A DNA stretch of 64,000 nt from Ligustrum vulgare (GCA_963555705.1 OY743168.1:24062139-24126138), one strand, 5' to 3'. Shown: positions 22,943-34,171, counted from the first letter of the stretch. Numbers and translations: made by a program. Notes: a model not told the origin generated them from the letters alone.

Positions 22943-24950
22943 TTCAGAATCTCAGCTATTTTTTTTGTCTTTATTTATCCTTTTTTTTTTTTTTTTTTAA
23001 TTATAACGTTGACTTTGTCTCCTGTAATATTTGTCTTTTATTTAAAAAAAAATAAGGAGAATGGGGTGTACTTGTTTTCTGTAATATTGTCACTATTGAA
23101 ATCTTTTTTATTTACACAGCAAGAGTTGGATCAGATCTGTTTAAGCTTGCAAGTTACAAGTCACTCAATTGTATGAAATAAATTACTGTATGCCTTTAAC
23201 TCTAACCGTATTTTTATCCTTTTTGCTTGGTGAAATTATAGATTTGTTGAATAAATTTAAAAATCTAATCATGTGTTAACATATGTCAAAATAGATTAAC
23301 CAAAACGAAAACGAAATTAAATATACTTTTGATAATTTATTTTTCCAGATTTTAGAGTTGGAGAAAATGAAAAACTAAAGAATAATTATGTGTTTTAAAA
23401 AACAGAAAGAAAATTATTTTGTTTTGAAATTGTAAGTGATAATTGTTTGATTTTGTTTTGTACGTGAAAGTGAAAAGAATATTATGTAGTTTTAAATATA
23501 ACATTATTTCTGTAATTTAGTTTCTGTTTGGTATAGATAAAAAAAATAATGAAATGGGTATTTGGAAAGTTGCGGATCTCATAAAATGTGTGATTAAAAT
23601 TAATTATTCACTTTTAGTTGTCATTAAAATCAGATTTTAATTTGAACCAAACATATACTTAATAATCTTAGTAATGATAAATTTTTTGACTAAATTTTGC
23701 TAAAAAAATTTTGGACATCTAGTTTATAAAATTTTAGTTGGATCTTGTTCATCATTGTTCTTTAATTTTTCTATGAAAATAAATTTAACTAAAATTTTAT
23801 AGAAAAATATTATATTAAAACATATAATATAATAATTAAGGAAAGTGATTCTAAAATTTTATCCAAAAATATTTATTTATTCAATTTTTTTAATTAAAAA
23901 TCAATTAAAATCTATAAAAGTTTGTAAAAGTTTAAGAAATTTTATCATATATGTTTCTCTCTCAAGCTATATTTTCTTTTGTGATTAATTTGACCTATAA
24001 TTATTATTAACGATTAATATTCACGTTATATGAAAATTAATCTATTAATATTCAAGTTTTTCAATTGAAAAAATAGAAGTCTATTAAAGTTTATGAAATA
24101 AAAATCCACAAAAATCTTTAAAAGTCTATACAAATCATTAAGCCTCTGTTCAGTAATTGGTTTAAAATTTAGTTTATAATCGATCCAAATTTCAATATAA
24201 CTTTTTAGCCACATATTTTTCCTCTGTCCAATTTTTAACTCCACATCTACCTCGATATATGCAAAATAAGCTGATTAGAATTACAGCCATATCCTTCGAA
24301 TAGAGGCTAAAATCTATTTTTTTCTTTTTTAAGAAACCATCAACACAATTTCAACGTGGATTTTATTCCTCCGTCATTTATTTAAATTTATTAAAAAGTC
24401 TTTTAATTTTTTTAAAAATCTCTTTCAAAATCCAATGAGCTCGACGGTTAATTTAAATTTCCCGTCGTCGTTTATTTTAATTTTTGAGATAAGATTTGTG
24501 ATTAAAAATGAAAGAGAAAAAATGTGTATAGTTAAAAAATAATTTAAAAAATTATATTATTTATGAATTAGTTTATAAATTATAATCATCTTGTAAAAGA
24601 AAGAACTGTACGCAAATAGAATAAACCCCAAAGTTGGGATAATGGGTAAAAAATGGACATTTTGAAAACTCTTGAGAAGGCAAATGATAAAGTGATAACC
24701 AATAAATCCTACGATTTCAATCATTCAATGAGGAAATACATTAAAATACCCTAAAAAACTTATCAATTTTTAAAAATATCCTAACAATTTTATATCTTTT
24801 AAAAATAGCCTTAATCACTATAAAATACCACAAATATCCTTATATATATCATATTTCAACTAAACCCTTTAAAATTTAGAAAAGTTACAACCTAGTCCTT
24901 GAAATTTTATTAATTTTGTTTATGATTTTATTTGATTTTTGTTCGCTCAT
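22943..24950. other. AT-rich intergenic region
   Basis: The first 200 bp are the likely DHQS 3' UTR (T-rich, several AATAAA-like words). Segments near 23520-23660 and 24140-24600 have opposed TGTTTGG / CCAAACA type words and may be old MITEs. No gene or RNA is visible. Confidence 0.5.
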
Positions 24951-24967
24951 AGTAGCACCCTTCACCT

Positions 24968-24980
24968 TGGTATCAGAGCC
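24968..24980 (+). promoter_or_regulatory. Pararetroviral primer-binding site (tRNA-Met)
   Basis: TGGTATCAGAGCC is the expected complement of the plant initiator tRNA-Met 3' end, the minus-strand primer of caulimovirids. An ATG follows at 24984, as in many of these genomes. It lies at the left edge of the viral block. Confidence 0.85.
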
Positions 24981-24983
24981 CAT

Positions 24984-25251
24984 ATGGCAGATCTAAAAGA
25001 TAAATATTATATGACAAAAAATAAAAATGAATATATAATATATACATCAAGATTTATAATTATGTATACTACCCAATAATTATAAAATAGAAATCTTGAA
25101 CACTTTAAAAGATTTAGATAAAGATGTGAGAAGAGAAATATATGATCTAATAAATTTCGATATAATAAAAGAAGATTTTATCATAAACGAAATATTAGAT
25201 TTAATTCACAAAGATATACTAGAAGAGTTATATAAAGATTATAGAAATTGA
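24984..25251 (+). pseudogene. Small viral ORF after the primer site (frameshifted)
   Basis: The frame opened by the ATG at 24984 stops after about 30 codons. A second frame then runs to the TGA at 25249-25251 and is rich in Asp, Ile, Lys and Leu (DLINFDIIKEDFIINEILDL). Composition suits one decayed small gene. Its function is unknown. Confidence 0.45.
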
Positions 25252-25633
25252 TTATCATAGAGCGGATCCTCGATTAATTAGATATCTAGACATAGAAACA
25301 AATGAAAAATTAGATTTAATAGCAGAACAAATAAGAAATTTAATGGACCAAATAAGAGAAGAAAGAAATATAAAACGACAAGAAAAATTAAGATTAAAAT
25401 TATTAGAGAAAAAGAGATAATATTTTGATAAAATCTTAAAAGAAATACCAAAAATTCAAACGATTTTAGAAGATAAAGAAAAAACTAGAAAAGAAAAATA
25501 TGATAAAACAAACACATTGAAAGACTATCTAAAATTTTATAGAATATATCATAGAAAGTCAATGATTAGATCAATAGAAGAATATTGTGAATATCAAATA
25601 ATGAATTATAAAGAAGCAAAATATGAAACATAA
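25250..25633 (+). pseudogene. Viral coiled-coil ORF with one stop
   Basis: A frame of about 127 codons overlaps the previous stop and reads through Lys/Glu/Ile-rich helix (LIAEQIRNLMDQIREERN) with one in-frame TAA near 25420. It ends at TAA 25631-25633. No ATG is obvious, so it may be a continuation of the previous gene after a frameshift. Function unknown. Confidence 0.45.
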
Positions 25634-25670
25634 CTTATTCTAGAAATCGAACATATTAAAGGAGAAATTA

Positions 25671-26240
25671 ATGACAGAATTTCCAGAAATAAAATTTGAA
25701 AAACAAATAATATAAAATATAAGACTTCCAGTTGGATCTTATCAAATAAAATGAGCTAATACAACTATGTTTCAACCATTAAGCTCATGGGGAGAATCTG
25801 ATGAATTTCTTAACATGCAATTAAATTGGATAAGTGCATTTTTATGGCAAACATATAAAAACATAAATTTACAAGATAAATTAGCTATCAAAGAACTACA
25901 ACAATTAAATATACAGGACATGAATATCAAAGAAAAATTACAAAATATTCAAAATAAACTAACAATACAATTTAAAGAATTAAAAGAAATGATAGGAGAA
26001 GTTAAAAATATAGATGAAGAAATCTTAAAAGAATTCCAAAGAAAATCAGGAGAATTAATTAATCAAGATAAAATTGGAATAATTATAGAAAAAATAGTTA
26101 GTTTAAATGAAAAAATAAGAAAAAATGAAAATGAAAAAATCATATCAATAGAAGAAAAAATCAAAAAGCTAGAAATAAAAATAGATGATATGTATGACAG
26201 ACTATTTAAGGTACAAAAAACTCAAAAACCAAGAATATAA
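25671..26240 (+). pseudogene. Viral ORF, possible virion-associated or minor protein
   Basis: The frame starts at ATG 25671, has two early stops (TAA and TGA before the Met at 25767), then 157 open codons. The start is aromatic (LSSWGESDEFLNMQLNWISA); the remainder is a long charged helix, probably a coiled coil. Position ahead of the coat protein suits the aphid-transmission or virion-associated proteins of caulimovirids, but no motif proves this. It ends with TAA 26238-26240, one base before the next ATG. Confidence 0.5.
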
Positions 26241-26241
26241 A

Positions 26242-26631
26242 ATGTCTATAAGTGAATATATTGAAAATCTAAAAATATTAATAAAAACATTAATAAGTGA
26301 TGTACAAGAAGTAAAAAATGAATTAAAAGAAATAAGAAATGATATAAATATACTAAAACTAGAGATTAGAGAATTCAAAGAAAATAACAAAAGCAAAGAT
26401 AAGAAAATAGACAAAAGACTCTTAGAAAAAGAAATACTTAGAATAGGAAAGAAGCATTTCGATCAAGAAAAAATTATAATAGAAACAGGAAGTATGGATG
26501 ATAAATTTAGAAGAAACATATTACCAAAAATACTAGAGGAAGAATTAGAATTACAAAAATTTATAGAAAAAACTTTAGGAAAATTAAAAGTTGAAGAAAA
26601 AATTGAAGAAGAACAAGACAAAAATGAATGA
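26242..26631 (+). CDS. Viral coiled-coil protein of 129 residues
   Basis: The intact frame begins MSISEYIENLKILIKTLISD, one base after the previous stop, and ends just before the coat-protein gene. The N-terminal half is a regular Leu/Ile heptad helix; the C-terminal half is strongly charged (EEKIEEEQDKNE). Length and shape resemble the virion-associated proteins that trimerise through an N-terminal coiled coil, but this is inference. The tight stop-start spacing suggests coupled translation on a polycistronic RNA. Confidence 0.55.
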   Translation: MSISEYIENLKILIKTLISDVQEVKNELKEIRNDINILKLEIREFKENNKSKDKKIDKRLLEKEILRIGKKHFDQEKIIIETGSMDDKFRRNILPKILEEELELQKFIEKTLGKLKVEEKIEEEQDKNE

Positions 26632-26701
26632 AGAGTTAGATTTGCTTATAAAAAATTTTAACCAGTTAAGTATATAAAATTTTAATGAATACCAAGTTTT
26701 A

Positions 26702-27935
26702 ATGAATACTGGAGGAGCACCTAACCCTGCTCCAATAGGAACTTCTAAACAAGAATTACCAGATCCAGATGAAAGTTATGCACCCTTATATAGTAAACCA
26801 CACCGGCAATATTATGATAGAATCAGAGATAGACAACCACCTAGAGGAAATAAACATAAAGATAGGTTTGAACCAAATGATAATTGTGATAAACCTATTA
26901 ATCATGGAGGAACAAAATTAGATTTAGATTGTAAAATAGATACTAAAAAAGCCTTATTAACTTGGGCAGATTCGATGATACTATTCTTTTTATACAATAA
27001 AGATGATACATGGAAAAATACTGATAGAATGATAAATTTTTTAGTAGCATCTTTTGAAGGACATGTTAGAAATTGGTGGGAAGGAATAAGTAGTGATACA
27101 AAAGCATTAATAAGAAGAAATGTACGGACGGAACTAATAAAATCAGATAGAAAAGGAATAGAAAAGTTAGTAGATTATATTGCGGATGAATTTTTAGGAG
27201 AAAATTGGATAAGTAATTCTGAAGCAGAATCAATAAGAGAAAAAGATAATGCAAGAGTAAGATTAATAAATTTAACAATATATGATATGTGTAAAATCAA
27301 AGAATATACTTGTGAGTTTAAAGAATACTATTATGTCCAATTCTATAGTAATGAAAATCAAGAAGTATATAGAGATATGTATTATAAAAAATTACCAGGT
27401 TAATGGGGAATACTTTAAAATATAATTTGAAAAATTTATTAGAGATAACCCTGGAACACCTAGAACATTAGGATCAAGAATAAAATTCCTATTTGAAAGA
27501 TTAGCATATATATGTCAACAAAGACAATTATTAAAGAAATCGGGAAAATTAACCAGAATATGTTGTGAAGATATGAAAAAACCTACCCAATGGGGATGTA
27601 ATACTAAAAGAAGAAAAAATAATAATAAAAGAAAATATAAAAATAGAAAGTTTAAAAAATTCAGAAATTTCAGGAAAAAATATATAAAACCTAAGAGAAG
27701 ATATAATTTAAATAAAACTTATAAGAAAGACAAAAGCCAATGTAAATATTGGAATTGTGGAGAAATGGGGTATATAAACCCTGATTGTAACAAAAAGAAA
27801 GTTAAAATATTACAAAAAGAATATCTAAAAATAGAAAGTGAACTAAGTGAAATATCAGATATTGAAAAATACTATGATCAAGAAGTTTATATAAGTGAAA
27901 CAGATTCAGAAAGTAATGAATCAGAATCAGAATAA
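26702..27935 (+). pseudogene. Viral coat protein (frameshifted)
   Basis: The first frame (26702-27403) has a Pro-rich acidic start and a capsid core with NWWEG and LVDYIADEFLGENW. After a stop and a frameshift near 27403-27420, the frame at 27573-27935 (open in frame from about 27450 apart from stops) gives a very basic tract (RRKNNNKRKYKNRK...) and a zinc-knuckle-like CKYWNCGEMGYINPDC, then an acidic Ser/Glu tail. Basic tract, CCHC knuckle and acidic tail are the usual caulimovirid order. In the knuckle the second Cys is Tyr and the His is Tyr, so metal binding is probably lost. Confidence 0.8.
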
Positions 27936-29241
27936 AGAAATAGAAGAAATAGAAGCAAATAAGAATATAGATAAACAGGAATATGAAGGAATAGAATGTT
28001 ATGGATTAAAGGTAACTTTTGATAATAATAAGTTCGGGAAGATACAAAAATTATCTTTAAATTTGAAAATAGGAAAATGGGAAATATTAGACAGAATATG
28101 GAAAAGAGAAAAAGTAGCAATAAATGAATGTCATAAAATTGAAAGAGCAATAGATGTTAGAACCACTCAAGGAACACACAAATTAAATCTTTTAACAAAA
28201 AATACTGTTGCAGAATTATTAACAAAGATCAATAGAAAACAGAGTGAAAAGATTCAATATGTTTACTTATCAGGTATCCAAATAATGTTTAAATCCCTAT
28301 TTAGAGAAGGATTAGATTCGCCTTTGACTGTAAGTTTACATGATGGAAGAATTATAAATTTAAAAGACAGTCATTTAGGAACAGTAGAAGGAAATCTAGT
28401 ATATAAGAAACTAATATTTACATGTTACCCAAAATATTGTATATCATTAAAAGATAGAAATTTTAATGAAGTTTTAGGACTACATTTCAAATTACATAAA
28501 GATGATATAATGGAATCAGGAGATAAAATTATGACTATAGAATGCAGGGCATTATACACATTTACTAATTCTAATTATGGAAACATTTATTCTAAAAAAC
28601 CATATATTGAAATTCATAAAGAATGTAAAGATTTTGGTAAAGCTGTAGAACCAGATAAACAAATAAGTTTAGTTCCAAGAAATTATGAACTTACTATAAC
28701 AAAAAATAAACCAGAAATCATAGAGTTACGAGAAGAAGAATACCCTAATAATAACATAACATTTGAAGATGACAGATTAATTAGGAGATCAACAAGTTTA
28801 CCTAATAGAAAACAATTAGGAGAAATTAGTAATACAAAAGAAATAAAACTTAATAGAAATGCTGGAAATATGAAAATAGAAGGTGAATATTTTAATGTTA
28901 TAGAACATATAAAATGACCAAATATATTAATTGATACAGGAGCTAGTGAATGTCATATAGCTTCAAATAGAAATAAATGACTAATATCTCATAGAACTGA
29001 TCCATATAAATATATAAATTTTGATGGACAAGTACATATGACTGAACTTGAAGTAAAAGTACCAATAAAAATAGGAGGAATAAATCTCCTCTTACCATGT
29101 CATGTAGATAGTAGTATGGTAAATCCTCATGTATTATTAGGAATGAGCTTTCTAGATGGACTAGAAGATTATAGTATAAAACGTGAAGGATTATATATAA
29201 CTCATAATGGTCAAACTATACTATGCAGAAAAGCTGAATAA
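27895..29241 (+). pseudogene. Viral movement protein with a fused retropepsin-like tail
   Basis: The frame overlaps the coat-protein end by about 40 bp and is open for 340 codons. It shows the 30K-type movement core: VYLSGIQIMFKSLFREGLDS, then LGTVEGNLVYKKLIF and YPKYCISL. Such proteins line modified plasmodesmata. After a TGA at 28915-28917 the same frame continues with LIDTGASECHIA, a second TGA at 28978-28980, and VLLGMSFLDGLEDY, which together look like a retropepsin half-barrel. The frame ends in TAA directly followed by the ATG of the next ORF (TAAATG). Confidence 0.75.
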
Positions 29242-31145
29242 ATGAATAACCAAATAAGTTTTCCATTAGCCGTTTATATACAAGTTACAATTGTTGAAAC
29301 AAATATAACAACCTGTGCATTAATTGACACGGGAAGTGATATAACAATATTCAAAAATTTCTTAATAAAATCATGGAATACTAATGGAAAGATAAAAATT
29401 ACAGGAGTAACAGGAAAAAGTACTCATATAATTAATAGTGCTGATAAAATTGATATAATACTTGGGAGTAAACAAATAGTTGTAAATAAAGTATATAATT
29501 ATAACAAATTAGAATGTGATATATTACTAGGAAATGACTTTATATAACAATTTCAATATTATAAACAAAATAATTATATGATAATGTTACAAACACCTTG
29601 TGCACATTTACTAAAAATACCAAGAGAATTTAAACCTTACAGAGTTCAGCCAACACAGCGTAGTGATAAATGGGAGAAAAAACCAATTACAAAAAATGAA
29701 ATAAAAAATAAAAGAATAATGTCTAAAAAAGTCTTGAAAACGAACATACAAATAAACATGGAAAAAATCATTGATCAACTAGAAAAAATTTGTGGAGAAA
29801 ATCCATTATCATTTTGGAAACCACATCATTCAAAAGCTAGAATAGAATTAACAGAAATGTTATTATAAAAGTTAGACCAATGATGTATACCATACAAGAT
29901 ACGCAAGAATTTAAAACTCAGATAAAAGAATTACTTAACCAAAAATTAATCAGACCCAGTAATGGACCCCATAGTAGCCCAGCTTTTATGGTCATGAAAC
30001 ATTCTGAACAAAAAAGAGGAAAAGCTAGAATGGTGATAAATTATAAAGAGTTAAATAAATATACTAAATTTGATGGATATTTTTTACCAAATAAAGAGGT
30101 ACTAATAAATCTTGCAAAATGAAAGCAATATTATTCTAAATTTGATTGCAAATCAGGATTTTGGCAAGTAAAAATGAAAGAAGATAGTATTCAATATACA
30201 GTATTTAGTACGCCCTAAGGAAAGTATGAAGGGATGGTTATGCCATTTGGTTTAAAAAATGCACCACAAATATATCGAAGAAGAATGGATAACATATTTA
30301 GAAAATTTAATGAATTCTTAATTGTCTATGTCGATGATATATTAATATGTTCTAATAATAGAGAAGAACATAGAAATCATTTAATTAAATTTATAAATGA
30401 ATGCAAAAAAGAAGGAATTGTTCTTTCAAAAAATAAAGTTATAATAGAAAAATAAGAAATTGATTTTCTTGGATTATCAATAGATAAAATGAGAATAAAA
30501 TTACAAACCCATATATCTAAGAAGATAGAGAGTTTTTCAGACAAATTAGAATCAAAAGAACAAATACAAAAATTTTTAGGATGTTTAATTTATGCAGAAT
30601 GATTTATTGAAAATCTATAAAAAAAGAGACATAAAATTCAAATTTTACTCAGGAAAACAAATACCAAAGGATGGAGTGATGAACACACAGAAATTGTCAA
30701 ATCACTAAAAGAAGAATGTTAAAATTTTCCGAAATTAAGATTGCCAGATGAAAAAGATAATCTGATAGTTAATACTGATACCTCGGATAAGTATTGGGCA
30801 GCAATATTAAAAACAGATCTTAATGAAATTTGTAGATACTCAAGTGAAACGTTTAATCAAGCAGAAATAAATTATACTACTCATGAGAAAGAATTGTTAG
30901 CAATTATCAGAGGAATAAAGAAGTTTTCATTGTTTTTATTATCTAAGAAATTCATTGTTGAAACTGATAATTCTCAAGTTGTAGGTTTAGTAAAAAATAA
31001 ATTACCACCAGAACCTCAATATAGAAGGCTCCACAGATGGCAAGCCTATTTGGCATTTTATAATTTTGATATAGTTCATATTAAATGTATTAATAATTAT
31101 CTTGCGGACTTTTTAAGCAGGAATATTGAATTTGCGGATGGATAA
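29242..31145 (+). pseudogene. Viral protease - reverse transcriptase - RNase H (broken)
   Basis: The start carries a retropepsin (CALIDTGSDITIF, later DILLGNDFI), then a stop at 29545-29547 and an open linker to 29868. After a frameshift the RT follows: FDCKSGFWQVKM, VMPFGLKNAPQIY and the catalytic YVDDILI. RNase H shows VNTDTSDKYWAA, THEKELLAI and ETDNSQV. In-frame stops in the RT/RNase H frame lie at about 30120, 30216, 30453, 30600, 30618 and 30720. The intact enzyme would copy pregenomic RNA into DNA; this copy cannot. No integrase follows RNase H, as expected for a pararetrovirus. Confidence 0.9.
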
Positions 31146-32223
31146 TATCAAAAAATCCCTGATAGACGCCAAAAAGCGAATGAACTTCATCATGGAGGAA
31201 GTTGAAGATATAAAGCTTGGAATTGAACAACTTGCAGAAACTCTCCAAGGAAGTTTCAAGCAATTGATGGAAATCTCAACATTTCATCACAATTATACTA
31301 AAGAATTGAGCGATAACATAATTGAGATTGAATCTCAGTTTGAATCGTTGATTACCAAACAGGCTGATACCAAACAGGTTATATCAAAAATACAAACATG
31401 TACATCTTCTGGAAACAGTGGTGGACCAATAATTAAAAGAGATGAACCAAGTCCCAAAAAAGTTGTTATAAATGAAACCAGTCCTCGTAAAATCACAATC
31501 AATGCCAAAGATGAACATACAAGGGTAGTCAGAATTCGTGCTGAAGAGAAAGATGATTCCCCTTTTTTACCAAAAGAAAACGAATATAAAACTACTGTTG
31601 AAGTTATATATAAACTTCAAGAATGTGATTGCTATTACATTTCGTCTGGAGACCATGTATACCCACGATTGATCGTTACTCAGGGAAGAGATCTCGTCAT
31701 GACAAAAATGGTAGCTGATTATGAATTCTTGGATCTTATCTATCCAGGAAAAGATCTGAAAGAAATCGAAAAATTTGATGATTTACTAAAAGGAGAAATC
31801 TCAAAGTTTGCTCAAGGAAGATCCATTTATTTAAAATTTTATTCGATCAGTCCTGAAATTGATGGAATGATATATTATCCTGCTGAGCATATTATCACGA
31901 TTGGATATGTTGCTCGAAACTTTCAAATTGAAGTTGGAAAAAATACTAAGCCAGTACCAAACATTACAAGATCATGATTTAGATCCCGAAGGGTGTTGAG
32001 AATTAAAGTTCTCTACAATATTGCCAAAAACCTGTATGAAAAAAAATTCAAATGCGTATGTCAGTACAATGAATGGACCCTACTCACTAATGGAGGAAAA
32101 GAAAAATCAACAATCTTGCAAGAATACATCAATAAATTTGACACTCATCAAATCCATGGAAGTTTTGCCACTTTGCAAGAGGCGTGCATAGCCAGGAACT
32201 GCCCCACATGCCTAAGGAACTGA
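31138..32223 (+). pseudogene. Viral ORF in the transactivator/viroplasmin position
   Basis: A frame of about 361 codons starts a few bases before the RT stop and is interrupted only by a TGA at 31975-31977. It opens with a coiled coil (MDNIKKSLIDAKKRMNFIME), has a Ser/Pro/Lys linker (DEPSPKKVVINETSPRK), a folded middle part and a C-terminal Trp/Cys-containing piece. In caulimoviruses, soymoviruses and relatives the gene between RNase H and the promoter encodes the inclusion-body translation transactivator. Similarity could not be tested, so the call rests on place and layout. Its base composition is less A-rich than the rest of the block. Confidence 0.55.
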
Positions 32224-32455
32224 TGGACAGGTGGAAGCCACTTGATGGATCTGCTTTATATGCCAACAGAATTGATGGACAAGTGGAAGATGTTTAATAG
32301 ACCTACTTTAATTCAACAATGCAGAACAATGTAGGGGCCATGTCAAGACCAAAAAATAGAAGGATAAGTGTCCCTATAATGTAAGAGTCATGTGATGTAA
32401 TAAATAATAGAGGGGCATGTGTGTCCTTAGGTGAAAAAAGCTGTGAAATTGTTAA

Positions 32456-32535
32456 GACGATGATGTAAGCAGTGATGTAATTGTGTCCAATGTAGTATTA
32501 TAAATAGAGGCCTCTGGGCTAGTTGAAAGACAAAA
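32456..32535 (+). promoter_or_regulatory. Pararetroviral promoter: as-1-like pair and TATA box
   Basis: Two TGATGTAA words at 32461-32468 and 32473-32480 are spaced by 12 bp, the geometry of as-1, where the motif is TGACG. A TATAAATAG box follows at 32499-32507, so transcription would start near 32530-32535, rightward through the small ORFs. A further TGATGTAA lies near 32392-32399. This is the expected site of the pregenomic RNA promoter, after the transactivator ORF. Confidence 0.82.
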
Positions 32536-32625
32536 CTCTCTTGAGCACTCAGTTTGTGAGAAAGCAAAAAATCTTCTGTCTTTGAAAAATTCTCATACCA
32601 ATCCTTTGTCAATCTTCATATTATC

Positions 32626-32631
32626 AATAAA
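32626..32631 (+). terminator. Viral poly(A) signal downstream of the promoter
   Basis: AATAAA about 95 bp after the expected start site would lie on both ends of a terminally redundant pregenomic RNA, as in CaMV, where it is skipped at the 5' end and used at the 3' end. Confidence 0.6.
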
Positions 32632-32961
32632 ATCCCAATTTACTTATCATATTATGACGAGTTTCTAAATTCTTGTCTTCTAAATCCTATTTTTAAAAAG
32701 AAGATATATTATTAAGAAAACTCCATACACTCTGTCCTAAAATATTTTCCATCTAAAGAGTTATACAGTGAAGGCATCCAGGTTTAGCTAGCTAATAACC
32801 CGTGAAGGCAAGAAGCCATTGGAGGGTGTGGAGCAGAAACCTATAAGCCTGAAGGTCACTAACAATAGAAGGACAATACAAAGGTACTGAGAACAGGAAA
32901 AAATGTTAGTATTCTTAATATATCTATCTTTACGGAATTAGGAGGAAGAAGAGCTTTTAAT
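32632..32961 (+). other. Viral leader region
   Basis: The stretch between the promoter and the first small ORF has no long frame and is less A-rich. It includes short opposed words (GTGAAGGC, GCCATTGG) but I could not prove a long hairpin. No primer site was seen here; the only one is at the left edge of the block. Confidence 0.45.
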
Positions 32962-33228
32962 ATGACAGAATTCAGAATTGTTAAATTTAATTATCAAAAC
33001 AGTCCTTATAATGATGAATATCATAGCATAATTGAACATTTGTTCATGTATAAACAATTTACTAGACCAAATAATGAAATAAAAAAGTTATATCATGTAT
33101 ATATGCCATGCTTGTTAGCTATCTTTCCAACATTAAAAAGAATATTAGGATTAGAAATTACAAAATCGATTATTTACTTTTGGCTTGACAGTGATAATAC
33201 TGAAATAAATAATGAATTATATTTATGA
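32962..33228 (+). CDS. Small viral ORF 1 downstream of promoter (88 residues)
   Basis: The frame starts MTEFRIVKFNYQNSPYNDEY and contains a hydrophobic stretch (LLAIFPTLKRILGLEITKSIIYFWL). It is the first ORF after the promoter. I do not recognise it. The intact length in a block full of stops may be chance, because the sequence is A-rich and T-poor in stops in this frame. Confidence 0.45.
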   Translation: MTEFRIVKFNYQNSPYNDEYHSIIEHLFMYKQFTRPNNEIKKLYHVYMPCLLAIFPTLKRILGLEITKSIIYFWLDSDNTEINNELYL

Positions 33229-33271
33229 TATGTGTTTAGTAGTGATAATGATTATGATCCTGTAATAGATT

Positions 33272-33706
33272 ATGACAGTGATGGAAGAGATGAATCTTTC
33301 TTTACCAGTTTTTGAAAATCTTAATATCATGAATAACAGTAATTATATCATGAAAAAACCCAGAACTAAAAGAGGTCCATATAAAGTTCAAAAGCATAAC
33401 AAAAGTAAAAAAAACATTGAATATGAAAATGAAATTGATAAAATAGGATACCAAGAGCAACTCTATGCATCGCAAGAGATATTAAAAAATTTTAAAGAAA
33501 ATTTAATAGAAAACTTTGCTAGAGGAACTGTAAGATCTATAATGATACATAATATTCAAGATATAATTGATAAATTAGAAAAGAGAAAGAAAAATATTTC
33601 AAAATATAATATACCATTTGAACCAAGTATAGATATCATGACTGACATAGACATTATCAATTCTCAAACACTCATAGAATTTGAAAAATTACTTGAAACT
33701 TTATAA
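33272..33706 (+). CDS. Small viral ORF 2 (basic, 144 residues)
   Basis: The N-terminal third has a very basic patch (KKPRTKRGPYKVQKHNKSKK), reminiscent of a nuclear-localisation or nucleic-acid-binding signal. The remainder is helical and charged. A shorter start at 33281 or 33329 is possible. The frame ends 23 bp before the ATG of the next gene. Function unknown. Confidence 0.5.
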   Translation: MTVMEEMNLSLPVFENLNIMNNSNYIMKKPRTKRGPYKVQKHNKSKKNIEYENEIDKIGYQEQLYASQEILKNFKENLIENFARGTVRSIMIHNIQDIIDKLEKRKKNISKYNIPFEPSIDIMTDIDIINSQTLIEFEKLLETL

Positions 33707-33728
33707 ATTATTTATCTCTGTGTTTATA

Positions 33729-33947
33729 ATGCCTGGATATACTATTGAAGGATTAGACAATTTGTTAGAAAAAATAATGGAAAAAATAGATAACATTATA
33801 TCTCATTTAATAGATATGGATGAATCATCTGAACAATATTATATACTTTCAGAAAATCATGATCAATACATTATAGATTATTCTGACATATTAGAGATTA
33901 AAATAGATTTAGAAAATAAAATAATGACAAATACAGTCCAAACCTAA
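33729..33947 (+). CDS. Small viral ORF 3a, first copy of a duplicated gene (72 residues)
   Basis: The start is chosen at 33729 because the protein then begins MPGYTIEGLDNLLEK, exactly as the next ORF does. It is a short helical protein with DEYD-rich ends. Its TAA overlaps the ATG of the next ORF (TAATG at 33945-33949), which suggests coupled translation. No known family was recognised. Confidence 0.65.
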   Translation: MPGYTIEGLDNLLEKIMEKIDNIISHLIDMDESSEQYYILSENHDQYIIDYSDILEIKIDLENKIMTNTVQT

Positions 33948-34168
33948 TGCCAGGATATACAATAGAAGGACTAGATAACCTTTTAGAAAAATTGAAAGAT
34001 AAAATGGAAGACATTAAACATCAAATGAAAAATGAAAATATATCTTCTGAAGAATATAATAAACTCTTAGAAAAATACGAACAATATATTGCAGATTATT
34101 GTATTTTACTAGATCAAAGAATGGACTTATACCAGAGAATTTTGTATAATAATTTACCAACCCGATAA
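33947..34168 (+). CDS. Small viral ORF 3b, second copy of the duplicated gene (73 residues)
   Basis: It shares the first 15 residues with ORF 3a and a similar plan after that (SSEEYNKLLEKYEQYIADYC against SSEQYYILSENHDQYIIDYS). It is almost the same length and follows with a one-base stop-start overlap. This is a tandem gene duplication inside the virus. The next ORF starts 3 bp after its stop. Confidence 0.65.
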   Translation: MPGYTIEGLDNLLEKLKDKMEDIKHQMKNENISSEEYNKLLEKYEQYIADYCILLDQRMDLYQRILYNNLPTR

Positions 34169-34171
34169 TCT

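Noticed and set aside
26202..28150. Hydrophobic Leu/Phe/Ile ORFs on the - strand within the viral block
   Set aside because: They mirror the A-rich coding frames on the + strand and have no independent support.
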